Below are positions 1-11,354 of a stretch of 64,000 nucleotides of DNA, piece after piece. The stretch spans positions 51,742,233 to 51,806,232 of the forward strand of contig JARWIR010000005.1 of the NCBI GenBank assembly GCA_029959085.1, written 5' to 3'. The position numbers were made by a program, and so were the translations under genes. This DNA comes from Nemophila menziesii (Eukaryota; Streptophyta; Magnoliopsida; Boraginales; Hydrophyllaceae). Under the pieces are notes generated by a model that searched no databases, had not been told where the DNA came from, and saw nothing but the letters and a program-made list of their open reading frames with translations. Position 1 is the stretch's first letter. Every line of letters starts with the position of its first letter.

Positions 1-2
1 GC

Positions 3-1166
3 CTTGTTCAACTTTCGGTAATCCATACAAACTCTCCAACCAACAACGGTCCTTGAGGGTATGGCTTCATTCTTGTCATTCAGGATAGTAGTGATACCAC
101 CTTTCTTCGGTACGCATTGAACTGGACTCACCCAATCGCTACTAGCTATGGGGTAGATAATCCCCACATCTAGTAGCTTGATCACTTCTTTCTTTACCAC
201 TTCCTTCATCGCAGGCATCAATCTTCTCTGTCCTTCAACTGAACGTGTACTGTTGTCCTCCAGAATGATCTTGTGTTGGCAATAGGAAGGGCTAATGCCT
301 TTAATGTCAGCAATAGTCCAACCTATCGCCTCTTTATTCGCTCTTAGTACACGCAATAGTTTGTCTTCTTGAGGACCTGTTAAAGTAGCTGAAAGAATAA
401 CAAGTAGAGTGTTGTTAGTGCCTAAATATGCATACCTCAAGTGGGACGGAAGTGGTTTCTCTTCTAGCTTCGGGGGAGACTCAATGGATGGTTTCTTTGG
501 AGGCTCAATCTCCCCTGCATCACGCAATGGTTCGTAGGCTAGACGCCTATATTTTGGATTCTCAGAGTTAAGAGCTGCCACTGTGTCGGCTAGCTCTTCC
601 ATCATCTCCGGTATATCTAATGTTAACGCAGCCTGCAAGATGTCATCATAATTAAAACAATCAAATACCTCTTGTGCGGCGTGTTCTGCTATATCCATTC
701 GAAAACAATCTCCGGGAACATCTGGGAATTTCATGGCTCGAAATACATTGAATTTGACCTCCTCGTCTTGGATTCTCATGGTTAATTCGCCGTTCTCTAC
801 ATCAATCAAGGTACGCCCCGTGGCTAGGAATGGTCGTCCCAAGATGATGGGGACATTCCTATCCGCGTCGTATTCAAGGATAACAAAATCTACAGGAAAA
901 ACTAGAGTACCTGCCTTGACGAGGACATCTTCGATTCGTCCTTCTGGGTGCACGAGGGATCTATCTGCCATTTGTAGGACCATAGAGGTAGGCCGCATAT
1001 CTCCAATTTTCAGCATATCAAAAATTGATTTGGGCATGAGATTAATACTCGCGCCTAAATCGCATAAAGCTTTCCCTTTCCACTCACTACCAATCGATAT
1101 GGGAAGCGTAAAACTTCCAGGATCAAGTAGCTTTGGTGGTAGTTTGCTTTGACAGATGGCACTACA
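3..1166 (-). pseudogene. Element D pol fragment: protease and start of reverse transcriptase, cut by window edge
   Basis: The minus-strand frame is open for 388 codons from the codon after the gag stop to the window edge; I checked it triplet by triplet and found no further stop. It opens with the CSAICQ / PPKL / DPGSF region that precedes the protease in this lineage. A retropepsin-type D-L-G-A-S motif follows, then I-I-L-G-R-P-F-L, and near the edge the beginning of the reverse transcriptase ([12 protein letters not shown]). It is in the same frame as gag and separated only by one TAG at 1167-1169, where the intact copies B and C have GAG. So D was a single gag-pol frame with one nonsense change visible. 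The rest of RT, RNase H and integrase is outside the window. Confidence 0.85.
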
Positions 1167-3119
1167 CTATTCAGGTAATCCTACCATTTCATTATCACAG
1201 TATGGTCTTTTGTTGGTGAGGGCTCTCTTTAAAAACTTCACGTACTTTGGTATGTCTTTAATGGCTTCTAACAACGGAATGCTAATATTGAGACCTCTCA
1301 CTCTATTCAAGAATCTTTGATATTCGACCATATCTCCTTTATTCTGAACTCTTGAAGGGAAAGGTGGAGGAGGACGGGTTTCTGTAACATCTTTCTTTTT
1401 CGGAATTTCCGGAATCTTCTCCACTTCTATAACTTCAGGTTCTTCATCTTTCTCCTCCACCTCTTCTGACGGTTTTTCTTTTCTAGTAACTTCTTTTTCT
1501 TTCATAACCGGGAAGGGTGGTGGTTGCACAGTCTTACCGCTTCTGGTAGTGATCGCGTTACAATCCTCCCTTTGTTTAGGAATTTCTGTGTCACTCGGGA
1601 GTTGGCCTTGACCTCGAACATTCAAACTGTTGGCGATCTTCGATATTTGGGACTCTAAGAGTTTTAATGAAGCGGAATGTGAGTTTAATGTTTCATTCAT
1701 TTTATTTTCTCTCGTGTGGGTATCGTCCATGAATCGAGATAGCTGGCTTTCGATTCTTTCTGACCTCTTATCCGAATTGGCTATGTATTGTGTCAAGGTG
1801 AGTGCTAACTCACTCGAAGTGGTTGTGCCTTCTTGAGGTCGCGAGGGAAGCGCCTTTTGGGCTAATGTGTCGGAATAAGCGTCTTGGTCAGTTCTAGGTT
1901 GATTCCCTTGGTATTGGTTTTGCGTTCGAAACTGGTAGTTGTTCCCTTGATGCCTTTGTTGATAAGTTTCAGGATTTGCTGCCCCATGTGGATTCGAATA
2001 TTGAAAGCCTGGATGATTTCTGTTTTGATTTCCATACCCTTGACCACCTGAATAGTTACCTCGCTGATTAACGAAGTATACGGATTCTGGGTTGTTGGAA
2101 CATTCTTCCCAGTTATGATCATCTCCTCCACAACTAGAGCATAATTCTGGTTCATTAACAACGTTTACCACAGCTTTATTCGACATAGATAATTGTTTCA
2201 GTTTGTTCTCAAGTGCGGCAATCTTAGCGTTCAAAGCAGTTTCTGTATCCAAATTCAAAGTACCTCTTTCAGGAGCTCTAACCGATGATTTCGAGGATTG
2301 CCAACTCATTTCATTCTTCACAATTCGGTCCATGATAATCAGAGCTTGATCAGTTGTGACCATCATGAGACCACCTTGGCACATAGTATCGATTTTGTCT
2401 TTCGCAGCATCACCTAAACTTCGATAGAATATTCCAAGTTGTAATTCAAGAGAGTACCCATGTAATGGGCACTTGTGTAATAATGTTTGAAAACGAGTCC
2501 ATGTAGCACCTACAGTTTCTCCTGGCTCTTGGCGAAAATAAACAATATCTAATTGCCCACTGAGTCGAACACTTTGAGGATAGTACCTATCGAAAAAGGC
2601 TGTCTGAAGTTGATCCCAAGTCACAATCGCGTTGTGTGGCTGTTGATCATACCACTCACTTGCTCCTCCGGTGAGGAAGAATGGAAACATATGAAAGTAC
2701 ATTTGTTCTTGGGTTACTCCAGGGGTGACATATGCATCACAGATTTGCATAAACTTGTACATAGCACGTATAGGATCTTCAAGAGTTGCACCACTATACT
2801 GTCCCACGGTTGTAAACTGGTTGATCATCCCTGCGTCTGGTCTGAATCGAACTCCTTGAATTGCAGGAGGACGGAGTCCTAGTGGTGGTAGAAGGAAAGG
2901 TCCATGGTTGTTCGGTTGAAAGATCTGCGGTCCATGATCTTGAAGTACTCCACCATTATTGTTGACTTGTTGTTGATTTCCGGGAGGAGCTGGTAATTGG
3001 ACTTCTACCGGTGGAATTGGTAATTGAACTCCTACCGGTGGAGCTATTGGGAGACCGTTTTCATCCAACTGAATCACGGGATCTTGAAGGACGGGATCTT
3101 GAGCATTATCTTCCGCCAT
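1167..3119 (-). CDS. Element D gag, 650 aa, ended by a nonsense codon
   Basis: Athila-type gag. Residues 1-90 form a proline/glutamine-rich extension not present in A, B or C. The conserved gag core follows, with [10 protein letters not shown] and FFLTGGASEWY. A zinc knuckle of the form CX2CX4HX4C lies near residue 330 (CSSCGGDDHNWEEC), then an NQ-rich linker and a charged, proline-rich C-terminal part ending in the region that leads into protease. The start at 3119 is the first in-frame ATG after the LTR. The frame ends at a TAG where the related gag-pol proteins read straight on, so the 650-aa protein is probably a truncated polyprotein and not a normal gag. Packaging of element RNA is the family role. 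Confidence 0.8.
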   Translation of the reverse strand: MAEDNAQDPVLQDPVIQLDENGLPIAPPVGVQLPIPPVEVQLPAPPGNQQQVNNNGGVLQDHGPQIFQPNNHGPFLLPPLGLRPPAIQGVRFRPDAGMINQFTTVGQYSGATLEDPIRAMYKFMQICDAYVTPGVTQEQMYFHMFPFFLTGGASEWYDQQPHNAIVTWDQLQTAFFDRYYPQSVRLSGQLDIVYFRQEPGETVGATWTRFQTLLHKCPLHGYSLELQLGIFYRSLGDAAKDKIDTMCQGGLMMVTTDQALIIMDRIVKNEMSWQSSKSSVRAPERGTLNLDTETALNAKIAALENKLKQLSMSNKAVVNVVNEPELCSSCGGDDHNWEECSNNPESVYFVNQRGNYSGGQGYGNQNRNHPGFQYSNPHGAANPETYQQRHQGNNYQFRTQNQYQGNQPRTDQDAYSDTLAQKALPSRPQEGTTTSSELALTLTQYIANSDKRSERIESQLSRFMDDTHTRENKMNETLNSHSASLKLLESQISKIANSLNVRGQGQLPSDTEIPKQREDCNAITTRSGKTVQPPPFPVMKEKEVTRKEKPSEEVEEKDEEPEVIEVEKIPEIPKKKDVTETRPPPPFPSRVQNKGDMVEYQRFLNRVRGLNISIPLLEAIKDIPKYVKFLKRALTNKRPYCDNEMVGLPE

Positions 3120-3208
3120 TGCTTTTTCTAACCTTGCTTGTTTTCTTGCTTCTTTATCTCTTTTGTTTTTCTCTCGAACGCCTATTGTTAACTTTTGGAA
3201 TGTGTCAG
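3120..3208 (-). other. Element D leader between LTR and gag, no recognisable PBS
   Basis: Short untranslated leader. The other elements carry a tRNA-Asp complement (TGGCGCCG...) a few bases inside the LTR; here the equivalent place reads CTGACACATTCC on the minus strand, which I cannot match to a primer tRNA. A deletion of the PBS is likely. Confidence 0.5.
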
Positions 3209-3624
3209 TGGTGTCTCCTAGTGTGTTCTAAATAAAAACACCTAAAAAGGCAAGACACGTACCGCAAGTGTACGGGTCGTCCAAGTAATATCCGGTAAAC
3301 GGGATCGATCTCAGGGACGGATTAGGTATGATTAAAATGTTATACAATAAATAGAAGTAGTTGCTTGAATGAAAAATTAAAAGTAAATAAATAGATTTTT
3401 ATTTTGTTTTCGATTAAAGGGCTAAAGTGCAATTAAAGTAAATATTAAACTAAAATTAAACTAATGCAAGAAAATAAATATGAAGAGACTAAAAGATGAG
3501 AGAATAGTACTTGAGTCACGCTAGGTTTCACCAAAATAAACTTAATCAATGCTTCTTCTAAGGGACAAATTAGTAACTAGTAATAGTCGGGATTCTAGAT
3601 TCTCCTAACCCCCGTCAGGGTAGA
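3209..3624 (-). repeat. Element D 5' LTR, 3' part (R/U5 side)
   Basis: On the minus strand this is the downstream end of the LTR, finishing CACACTAGGAGACACCA at 3209. GTTCTA occupies terminal positions 17-22 of this end and the same six bases occupy 17-22 of the other end at 16260, which supports both boundaries. The segment stops at 3624, where element A is inserted; the remainder resumes at 14872. Confidence 0.8.
3620..3624 (+). repeat. Target-site duplication of element A, left copy (GTAGA)
   Basis: Five bases directly before the LTR start; the right copy at 14872-14876 is GTGGA, one mismatch. Five base pairs is the usual size for Ty3/gypsy insertions. Confidence 0.75.
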
Positions 3625-5114
3625 TGATGTCTCCTCGTCTGTGATAGTAAAGTATACTCATGAGACATCATTTTAGGCTTATTTATTAGTTTATAGGTTG
3701 ATTTTAGCTTATTTTAATACACTTTCCTATTTTGGTTCTTGATTTGTAGAATTATTATTTTTAGAGCATATTGGGTTTAATTGTTTATTTAGTGTGAAGC
3801 TTTAAAGATAATTATGGAGATTAATTAGAGTCCAAGTCAAAGACAACAACTTATGGAAAGAGATTTGCATGGAAATTGGAGATAAGGAAACAAAGGCTAA
3901 AAAGATGGAAAAGGAAAAGCTGCCTAAATCTGGGATTCTGCATACACGTCCAAAGATATGCGTTTTTACCTAAGAAATAGGCCGAATCTGATGATTTCCT
4001 TCTTAAGGGTCTAGATAATTCTGTTGCGATCCTTTTGGTATCTTATGGAGCTCAATCCGACCAATAACGAAGAAGATACACGCAAAACAGCGCAGCAGTG
4101 TTTATCTTTATTTCCTTACGAATTTGAGTTGGGCTAGAAGTCCATTACTTGAAGTTATCTCCACCAAACGAATTAGGTCAACCTCTACACTATAAATACA
4201 GCCTCTTAACACTCTTAAATCATCCTTGGTGAAACCTTAAACCAAGAGGAAGCTTACAACACAAGAGAGAAGTCTGGAAGGAGCTGTCATCAACAATGTC
4301 TTCTTCTATCTTTAGATTTGTAATTTCTTTCTTTTCTTTCATTAGTATGAACTAAATTTCTTTAGCTTAAGTTTTAGCATATATGTATGAACCCTAGTTT
4401 TGATTGACATCTATCTAATTTGGGAATTTAATGTTTTAAATAGAATTATAGTTTTTATTCTCTGTTTATGTGTTTGGATTTATATTCTGTGTTCTTGTGG
4501 ACTGCAGCCATTAGAATTACCATCTAGTAATTAGGATACCATTGACAACGGTGTTTAATTGCATGTTTAGCACATAACGTTTAGTTTTAGGTTTGATCTG
4601 ACAACCCAACCTAGCTAGATAATCACTATGGTTTAGTCTTTGTGACTATTTACCAATTACAGGAAAAGTTTGCTTAGGAAGCCTTATTGACACAGGTAAA
4701 TCCTATTTTAAACTACCGATAGCATATTGGGACCGATTAGGGAAATACTACATAATTCACCCTTACATGTTTAGAACGGAAAAACTAGTGGGGATTACAT
4801 GCTAATAACTTAAGCTATATTCTCATATCACTTCTCTTTCTTATTTATTTTCTGTCTTTTAATTCTTAGTTCTAGTTTAGTTAATTATTATCTCAATCCA
4901 TCTTTATTTGTCTTTACTTTTATTTGCGTTTAGTTGTTCTATCTTTAATTTTGCACTAGGTATTTGCATAAGATTCTCCTAACCTCTGTAGTCTCTGCGG
5001 AACGAATCTTTATCTAAAACTTGCATACGATCTGTATACTTGCAAAACTGTGTAGTTCTAGGGTGTTTTTGCACTTTATTTATATCTTATTTTATCACAC
5101 CCTAGGCCCCACCA
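3625..5114 (+). repeat. Element A 5' LTR
   Basis: Begins TGATGTCTCC and ends GGCCCCACCA. TGATGTCTC at the start is answered by the exact inverted copy GAGACATCA at 3662-3670. TATAAATA lies at 4191-4198. No protein-coding frame of note is present in the LTR. Confidence 0.93.
4191..4198 (+). promoter_or_regulatory. TATA box in element A 5' LTR
   Basis: TATAAATA, conserved at the same LTR position in all copies; probable U3 core promoter that sets the start of the genomic RNA. Confidence 0.65.
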
Positions 5115-5120
5115 AGTTTT

Positions 5121-5137
5121 TGGCGCCGCTGCCGGGG
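5121..5137 (+). other. Primer-binding site of element A (tRNA-Asp)
   Basis: TGGCGCCGCTGCCGGGG, six bases inside the LTR. It complements the 3' end of plant tRNA-Asp (known end CCCCGGCAACGGCGCCA) at all but one position. Confidence 0.85.
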
Positions 5138-5239
5138 ACTACATCGTTAGTCCTTGTGCATATATCTTGTGCTTTTATTTTTAGTTAGTTCTATTTTACG
5201 CTTTTGTTTTTAGTTTTTGTTTTTCAGATTTAGTTACAG

Positions 5240-6177
5240 ATGGATAACCCAAGGAGACTTGAGCTACCCATCGAGTTCAGAGTGGAGCCACGAGGAATTC
5301 GAGCTCCAGAAATCCAAGCCGCGAAATTTAAACCTGATCCGGGGATACTAACTCAATTTGCATATCATGGATTATTCAGCGGAGCTGCACATCAAGATCC
5401 GATCCGATATATTCAGAAATTCATGCAGATCTGTGATGCTTATATCGTAAAAGGAGTTACTAGGGAGCAAGTATATTACCTGATGTTCCAGTTCTTCTTG
5501 ACCGGATGTGCAAGCGATTGGTATGATACCCAATACCCTCATGTTATTCCAGATTGGGACAAGCTTCAAGCAAGATTCCTAGACCGTTTCTATCCGGTTA
5601 GTAGACGTTTAAAAGATATGTTGGAGCTTGAACAATTTATACAGAAAGAGGAAGAGAGTTTGGGTGAAGCATGGTTACGATTTACAGATAAGAAGGCGAG
5701 ATGTCCATATCTTAGATCCTCGTCGGAATATTATTTAACCTTGTTTTATGGAGGACTTAATGATAAATCAAGAGAAAAAGCAGATTCGTTAGGAAACGCA
5801 GGTTTTGTGTTGCTAGATCCTGAAGAAGCTGAGTTGGGGATGGAAAGGGTTCTTGAGAACGAGAGAAGTTGGCCAAAGAGAGCAGAAAAAGAAGACAATT
5901 CAGAATCTCTGAAGCTTAAAGAATTGGCTACAAGAACAAGCCCGAATAATTGCTCAGGTGAATACGGTACGCACAGTTCTTTCGTGTCCTGGTTGTGGAT
6001 CAAGAAATCATGTGTGGGAAGGATGTATGAATAATCCAGCAGTAGCTTCCGTTCAATATCCTCAAGATAACTATTATTATAATGGTTATGATTGTCCTCA
6101 AGAAAGCTACACTAATTATCAACAACCTCCACAACAAAAGAATTGGGTCAGAAAGCAAGAAAGAGGCGCCCATTGTT
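5240..6177 (+). pseudogene. Element A gag, broken by two deletions
   Basis: Starts at the same ATG as the intact copies ([10 protein letters not shown]). The first 230 residues match B/C gag well, including KFMQICDAY and the [12 protein letters not shown] region. A net 17-base deletion near 5935 moves the frame, so the zinc knuckle (CX2CX4HX4C, about 5985-6030) is read in a second frame. A further deletion of about 50 bases near 6165 moves it again into the frame of pol. The Q/P-rich linker present in B/C is lost. No normal Gag can be made from this copy. Confidence 0.9.
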
Positions 6178-9100
6178 AAAACTTGTCAAGAACCAAAGAA
6201 AGATCCACCTAAACAATCAATGCAATTGGAAAAACTGGAACAACTCCAAAGCTTAAGTTCGAGTATGGCTAGATTAATGCAAACAGTTGAGAAAAAAATG
6301 AGTCATAGCCAACAGAAAGTTCGAACCCAGGAGAAGATTATCAAGCAACTAGAGCATACTATATCACAGATGGCGAGTACATTACAAACTAGGCCGAAAG
6401 GGGAACTCCCAAGTGATACTATTGCTCCTAGAGATGACTCTTGCCATGACGTTGAATTGCGAAGTGGAAAACAACTACCTCCACCAAGACCAGAACCAGA
6501 ACCAGAACAAATTCCTATTCCAGAACAAAGGAGGGAAGAAATAATTAAAGATACAGTCGAGGAGGTAGTTAAACCAAAGAGTGTCCAAGCCAAGACACCT
6601 GAAAAGACAAGAAAACCAGTGGAACTCAATACACGCCCTCCGCCACCATACCCTTCACGTGTCAGAAAGCAGGACAATGACATGGAATTCAAGAAGTTCA
6701 TTGACATGTTGAAGAAATTGGAAGTTAATATACCACTTGTTGAAGCTCTCAAGAGGATGCCAACCTACATGAAATTCATGAAAGACATTCTCTCCAACAA
6801 GCGGAGTATAGAGACTGGGGAACCAATTGGATTACCTAGGGAGTGCAGTGCTATATGTCAAAGTGAGTTGCCACCAAAGCTAGAAGATCCCGGAAGTTTT
6901 ACAATTCCTATCGGCATCGGAGATAGTTGGACCGGGAAAGCATTATGTGATTTAGGCGTGAGCATCAATCTCATGCCTAGATCCCTGTTCGAGAAGCTTA
7001 ATATCGGAGAAGTAGTACCCACATCTGTGGTATTACAAATGGCGGATCACTCCCTCTCACGACCAATAGGTAAAATTGAAGATGTTTTAGTTAAAGCTGG
7101 CTCTTTTATTTTTCCTTATGATTTTATTATCCTTGACTACGACGCGGATAAGAATGTCCCCATCATTTTGGGTAGACCATTCTTAGCCACGGGGCGTACA
7201 CTAATTGATGTTGAGAATGGTGAGTTGATCATGAGAGTACAAGGCGAACAGATACGATTTAATGTGTTTCAGGCAATGAAATATCCTAAAGCAAAAGACG
7301 AGTGCTTCAAAGTAGATGTCATCGGAAAAATTACGCAAGAAGTCTTCAATGAAGAAAACTTAGATGATGATCTTGACGAAGCCTTAGCACCTGAATCACC
7401 AGAGGAACTCGAAATTTCCCCTGAAGATGTTGCTGCATTAAACGTGCGAGAACTACTTCGAGAACCAGGTGACATTGAACCAATGAAACAACCATCTATA
7501 ATATGTCCACCTGTTCTCGAAGAAAAACCACTTCCAGATCACCTACGCTATGCATATCTAGGTACGAACAAAACTTTGCCTGTTATTATTTCTGCTAACC
7601 TTTCAGGTCCTCAAGAGGAGAAGCTACTTCAAGTACTTCGCGCAAACAAAGAAGCAATCGGATGGACTATTGCCGACATCAAGGGAATTAGTCCTTCCGT
7701 TTGCAAACACAAAATCATTCTTGAGAACGAAGGTGGGCGATCTATAGAGGGACAGAGAAGACTCATGCCAGCTATGAAAGAAGTAGTGAGGAAGGAAGTT
7801 ATCAAGTTGTTAGACGCAGGATTTATCTATCCGATTGCTAGCAGTGATTGGGTTAGTCCAGTACAATGTGTTCCAAAGAAAGGAGGTTTCACCACCATCC
7901 TTAATGATCAAGGCGAAGCCATACCATCAAGACCAGTTGTGGGGTGGCGAGTGTGCATGGATTACCGAAGACTGAACAAAGCAACGAAGAAAGATCACTT
8001 CCCGCTACCCTTCATTGATCAGATGCTAGACAAACTCGCAGGGAGAGAATATTATTGTTTCCTTGACGGATATTCGGGTTATAATCAGATTTGTGTGGAT
8101 CCCCTCGATCAACACAAAACAACTTTTACATGTCCGTTTGGTACTTTTGCTTATAGAAGAATGCCGTTTGGTTTATGCAATGCATCTGCCACGTTCCAGA
8201 GGTGCATGATGGCTATATTTTGGGACATGATTGATAAATACTTGGAGGTTTTTATGGATGATTTTTCGGTGTTCGGAGATAATTTTGACGATTGTTTGAA
8301 TAATCTTGAGAAAGTCCTTGTGAGATGTAGAGAAAAAGATCTTGTGCTTAATTGGGAAAAATGCCACTTCATGGTTCAAGAGGGAATTGTGTTGGGACAT
8401 AAAGTTTCGAAGGCCGGGATGGAGGTTGATCGTGCGAAAATTGAAGTTATCAAAACACTACCACCTCCAGTTTCTGTTAAAGGAGTAAGAAGTTTCTTAG
8501 GTCACGCAGGATTTTATCGACGATTTATTAAAGATTTCTCCAAGATCGCCAAACCGCTTTGCTCTTTACTTGAAAAGGATACTCCTTTTAATTTTACTGA
8601 AGAATGTCTTCAAGCGTTTTTGACGATTAAGGAAAAACTAATCTCTACACCTATTGTTATACCTCCTGATTGGAAAGCTCTGTTTGAACTTATGTGCGAT
8701 GCTAGTGATCACGCTATGGGTGTTGTGTTAGGACAGAGGAAAGACAAGATTTTCCACACGATTTATCATGCAAGTAAGACTTTCAACGCTGCCCAGATGA
8801 ATTATACAGTAACGGAGAAAGAGATGTTAGCCGTGGTTTATGCTTTTGATAAATTTCGTCCCTATCTGGTTGGGAAGAGAACTATTGTATACACGGACCA
8901 TTCAGCTATTAGGTACCTCATGGAGAAAAAGGACGCTAAGCCGCGTCTCATTAGATGGGTACTGTTGCTTCAAGAATTCGACATAGACATTCGAGACCGA
9001 AAAGGATGCGATAATCAAGTTGCTGATCATTTATCAAGGCTCGAAGGATCTGATGCGAACAAAGAACCGGTGTTGGTTAAAGAGGTTTTCCCTGATGAAC

Positions 9101-10419
9101 AACTTTTTGCTATTAAACGTGTTTTTGTGTCATGGTATGCAGATCTAGTCAACCTCATTGTGAGTGGTGTCTTTCCCAAAGATTTCCACCCACAACAAAG
9201 ACAAAGATTGAATCACCAGGCCAAACAGTATTATTGGGATAAACCGTACCTCTGGAAGATTTGTAGTGACCAAGTGGTTAGAAGATGTGTGCATGAAGGT
9301 GAAATGGAGAAAATCATGGAAAGTTGTCATAGTTCACCTTATGGAGGTCACTTTAAGGGCGATAGAACCGCAGCTAAAATTCTTCAATCCGGTTTCTATT
9401 GGCCCACCATACACAAAGATTGTCATCGTTTTGTCCAGTCATGTCACAGATGCCAGCACACTGGTAATATATCAAAAAGAGACGCGATGCCGCTTAATAA
9501 CATTCTTGAAGTCGAAATCTTTGATGTATGGGGAATAGATTTCATGGGACCTTTCGTAACTTCCTATAGAAATCTTTATATTTTGCTTGCGGTAGATTAT
9601 GTGTCAAAGTGGGTAGAAGCAGTGGAAACACCAAAGAACGATGCTCAAACTGTGATTAAGTTCTTAAAAACAAACATCTTTTCAAGACATGGTACGCCAC
9701 GTGTGCTAATCAGTGATAAAGGTACCCATTTTCTTAATGCTGCCCTGAGACATTTCCTTCGGAAGTGTGGAGTAAAACACCGTACTTCAACCGGGTATCA
9801 CCCACAAACTAACGGTCAAGCTGAAGTTTCCAACCGGGAAATCAAATCTATTCTTGAGAAGACCGTGAGTAAATCGAGGAAAGATTGGTCTTTAAAGCTA
9901 GATGATGCTCTCTGGGCTTACAGAACAGCATTTAAAACACCAGTTGGGGCATCTCCATATCGCATGGTCTACGGCAAAGCGTGTCATCTACCGATTGAAC
10001 TTGAAGCTCGAGCCTACTGGGCTATTAAAACTCTGAATCTAGACCCAGACCTGGCCGGGAAGCAAAGGATGATGCAATAGAATGAGTTGGAGGAGTTTCG
10101 TTATCTTGCCTATGAAAATGCACGTCTCTATAAGGAGAAAACAAAGCGATGGCATGATAAACGGCTCCGTCCAAAGCATTTTGAGATAGGACAGAAGGTT
10201 TTATTATACAACTCTCGATTTTCGAACTACCCAGGAAAGCTTAAATCCCGTTGGGGAGGACCTTACATTGTTACTAAAGTCACACCGCATGGAGCAACTG
10301 AGATTGAAAATCCAACCGAGCAACGGACATTCATGGTGAATGGCCAGCGTTTGAAGAGATACTATGACAGTGAGGACTTTGGACAAGGGGAGAAAATCTT
10401 TCTCGTCGAATGCGCTTAG
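6178..10419 (+). pseudogene. Element A pol: protease, RT, RNase H, integrase, with one nonsense codon
   Basis: Open from about 6082 to a TAG at 10078-10080, then open again in the same frame to 10419; the TAG replaces a TTG in B/C. Domain order is that of Ty3/gypsy. Protease has D-L-G with the next residue Val instead of Ala (Asp codon at 6949). RT has the F-M-D-D active site at about 8251-8262. RNase H has M-C-D-A-S near 8694. Integrase has an HHCC zinc region near 9325-9460 and a catalytic triad D (9538), D (9715), E (9823) with 35 residues between the last two. The C-terminal GPY/F module lies beyond the stop. RT and integrase motifs look intact, but the truncation removes the integrase tail. 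Confidence 0.92.
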
Positions 10420-10447
10420 CCTGAGGTACACGTCTAACTCAAAGACG

Positions 10448-10486
10448 TTAAACAAAAGTGCTATTGGGAGACACCCCTTGTTTTAA
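10448..10486 (+). other. Post-pol hairpin, element A
   Basis: AAACAA...TTGTTT arms around a GGGAGACACCCC core, 30-70 bases after the pol stop, also in B and C. From memory, many Athila-like elements have a similar GTTAAA...GGGAGGCAACCC sequence just after pol. The function is not known to me. Confidence 0.6.
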
Positions 10487-10639
10487 TTGCTTTTTAGATT
10501 AGTTGTTTTTGCTTTGTAGTGTATAATTTTAAGTTAGTTTATATTTTTAATTGTGTTTACAAGCTAATAGGAGATAAAGGTAGTGTGTTATTGTGCAGGA
10601 AACGAGTTTGGGGTCGAAAGGAAAAAATTGGAGGAACTC

Positions 10640-10985
10640 AAAGCCTGGCGCGGACTACCCCCTGGTCCGCAGGGATGCAGCGTGCCCAGAAAACCCGTAC
10701 CACGGTCGGGTACCACGGGTTTCATCCAGAAAGCAAGAAAAAATTCGATGGACACGCGCGGTACACCGGACCCTAGTCCGCACGCCTCAAACGCGTGCCA
10801 CGGGGTCGGGAACCACGGGTTTTTTGACGGAGCAGGCGCCGACTACCCCCTACACCGCACCCCTGGTCCGCAGGCACAAAACACGTGCCACGGGGTGCTA
10901 CCACGGGTGCAATCCAGAAACCAAAAATTTCAAGAGCTGTTAAGTGCGGTACACCGCACGTCTGATCCGGTACACCGTAGAGAGG
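10640..10985 (+). repeat. GC-rich dyad tract, element A
   Basis: About 350 bases much richer in G+C than their surroundings and built from short inverted repeats: CCCGTACCACGGG-type units (5-bp arms, 3-base centre), GGTCCGC units and GCGGTACACCGC-type units. Overlapping open frames cross the tract in more than one phase, but they are not alike between copies in any one frame and I do not treat them as genes. The tract ends in the dyad pair at 10946-10978. Confidence 0.7.
10946..10978 (+). promoter_or_regulatory. Paired GCGGTACACCGC dyads, element A
   Basis: GCGGTACACCGC at 10946-10957 and CCGGTACACCGT at 10967-10978, with start points exactly 21 bp apart, two turns of the helix. B and C have the same pair at the same spacing, and E at 20 bp. 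It lies about 100 bp upstream of a TATA-like box. A protein-binding site is an inference. Confidence 0.5.
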
Positions 10986-11076
10986 CGGTTTGTGAAGGAA
11001 TTCTTTTCCTAATCAAACTCTTACCTTATGAGATTAGCCCTAGCCTTCCATACACGAATTTTTCAGACCCAAACCC

Positions 11077-11084
11077 TATATATA
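11077..11084 (+). promoter_or_regulatory. Internal TATA-like box before the extra ORF, element A
   Basis: TATATATA at a place where B and C have TATATAAA. It is followed by about 270 bases, CA-rich, with no ATG until the aORF start at 11355. The arrangement looks like a promoter plus scanning leader. Confidence 0.45.
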
Positions 11085-11354
11085 CATCTTAAAGCTTGTG
11101 CAAACCTTCACAATTAACACAACAACTCATCAAATCCTCTCCATTATCTTCCATAAACACAATTTCTTCATCAAATTCATCACACTACACCATCAAAACA
11201 CCATCAAATTCAACAAGCTTTAAAGAATTCTTCCAAGATCAATCAATTAACCTTTCTCTTTCATCAATTTCAAGCAACAACATCAAGCTACACCAAATTT
11301 TCCTTAAACTTTTAATCCATCCTTGGTATAACTTGAGTTGTGGGTAAATCAAGC

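Noticed and set aside
733..1152. 139-codon plus-strand open frame
   Set aside because: It lies antisense to the protease region of element D pol, whose minus-strand frame is open and carries recognisable motifs.
10519..11092. Overlapping plus-strand open frames across the GC-rich tract of element A (and the like in B and C)
   Set aside because: The frames differ between A and B/C, encode no recognisable domain, and arise because the GC-rich dyad tract has few stop codons. I treat the tract as structural or regulatory DNA.
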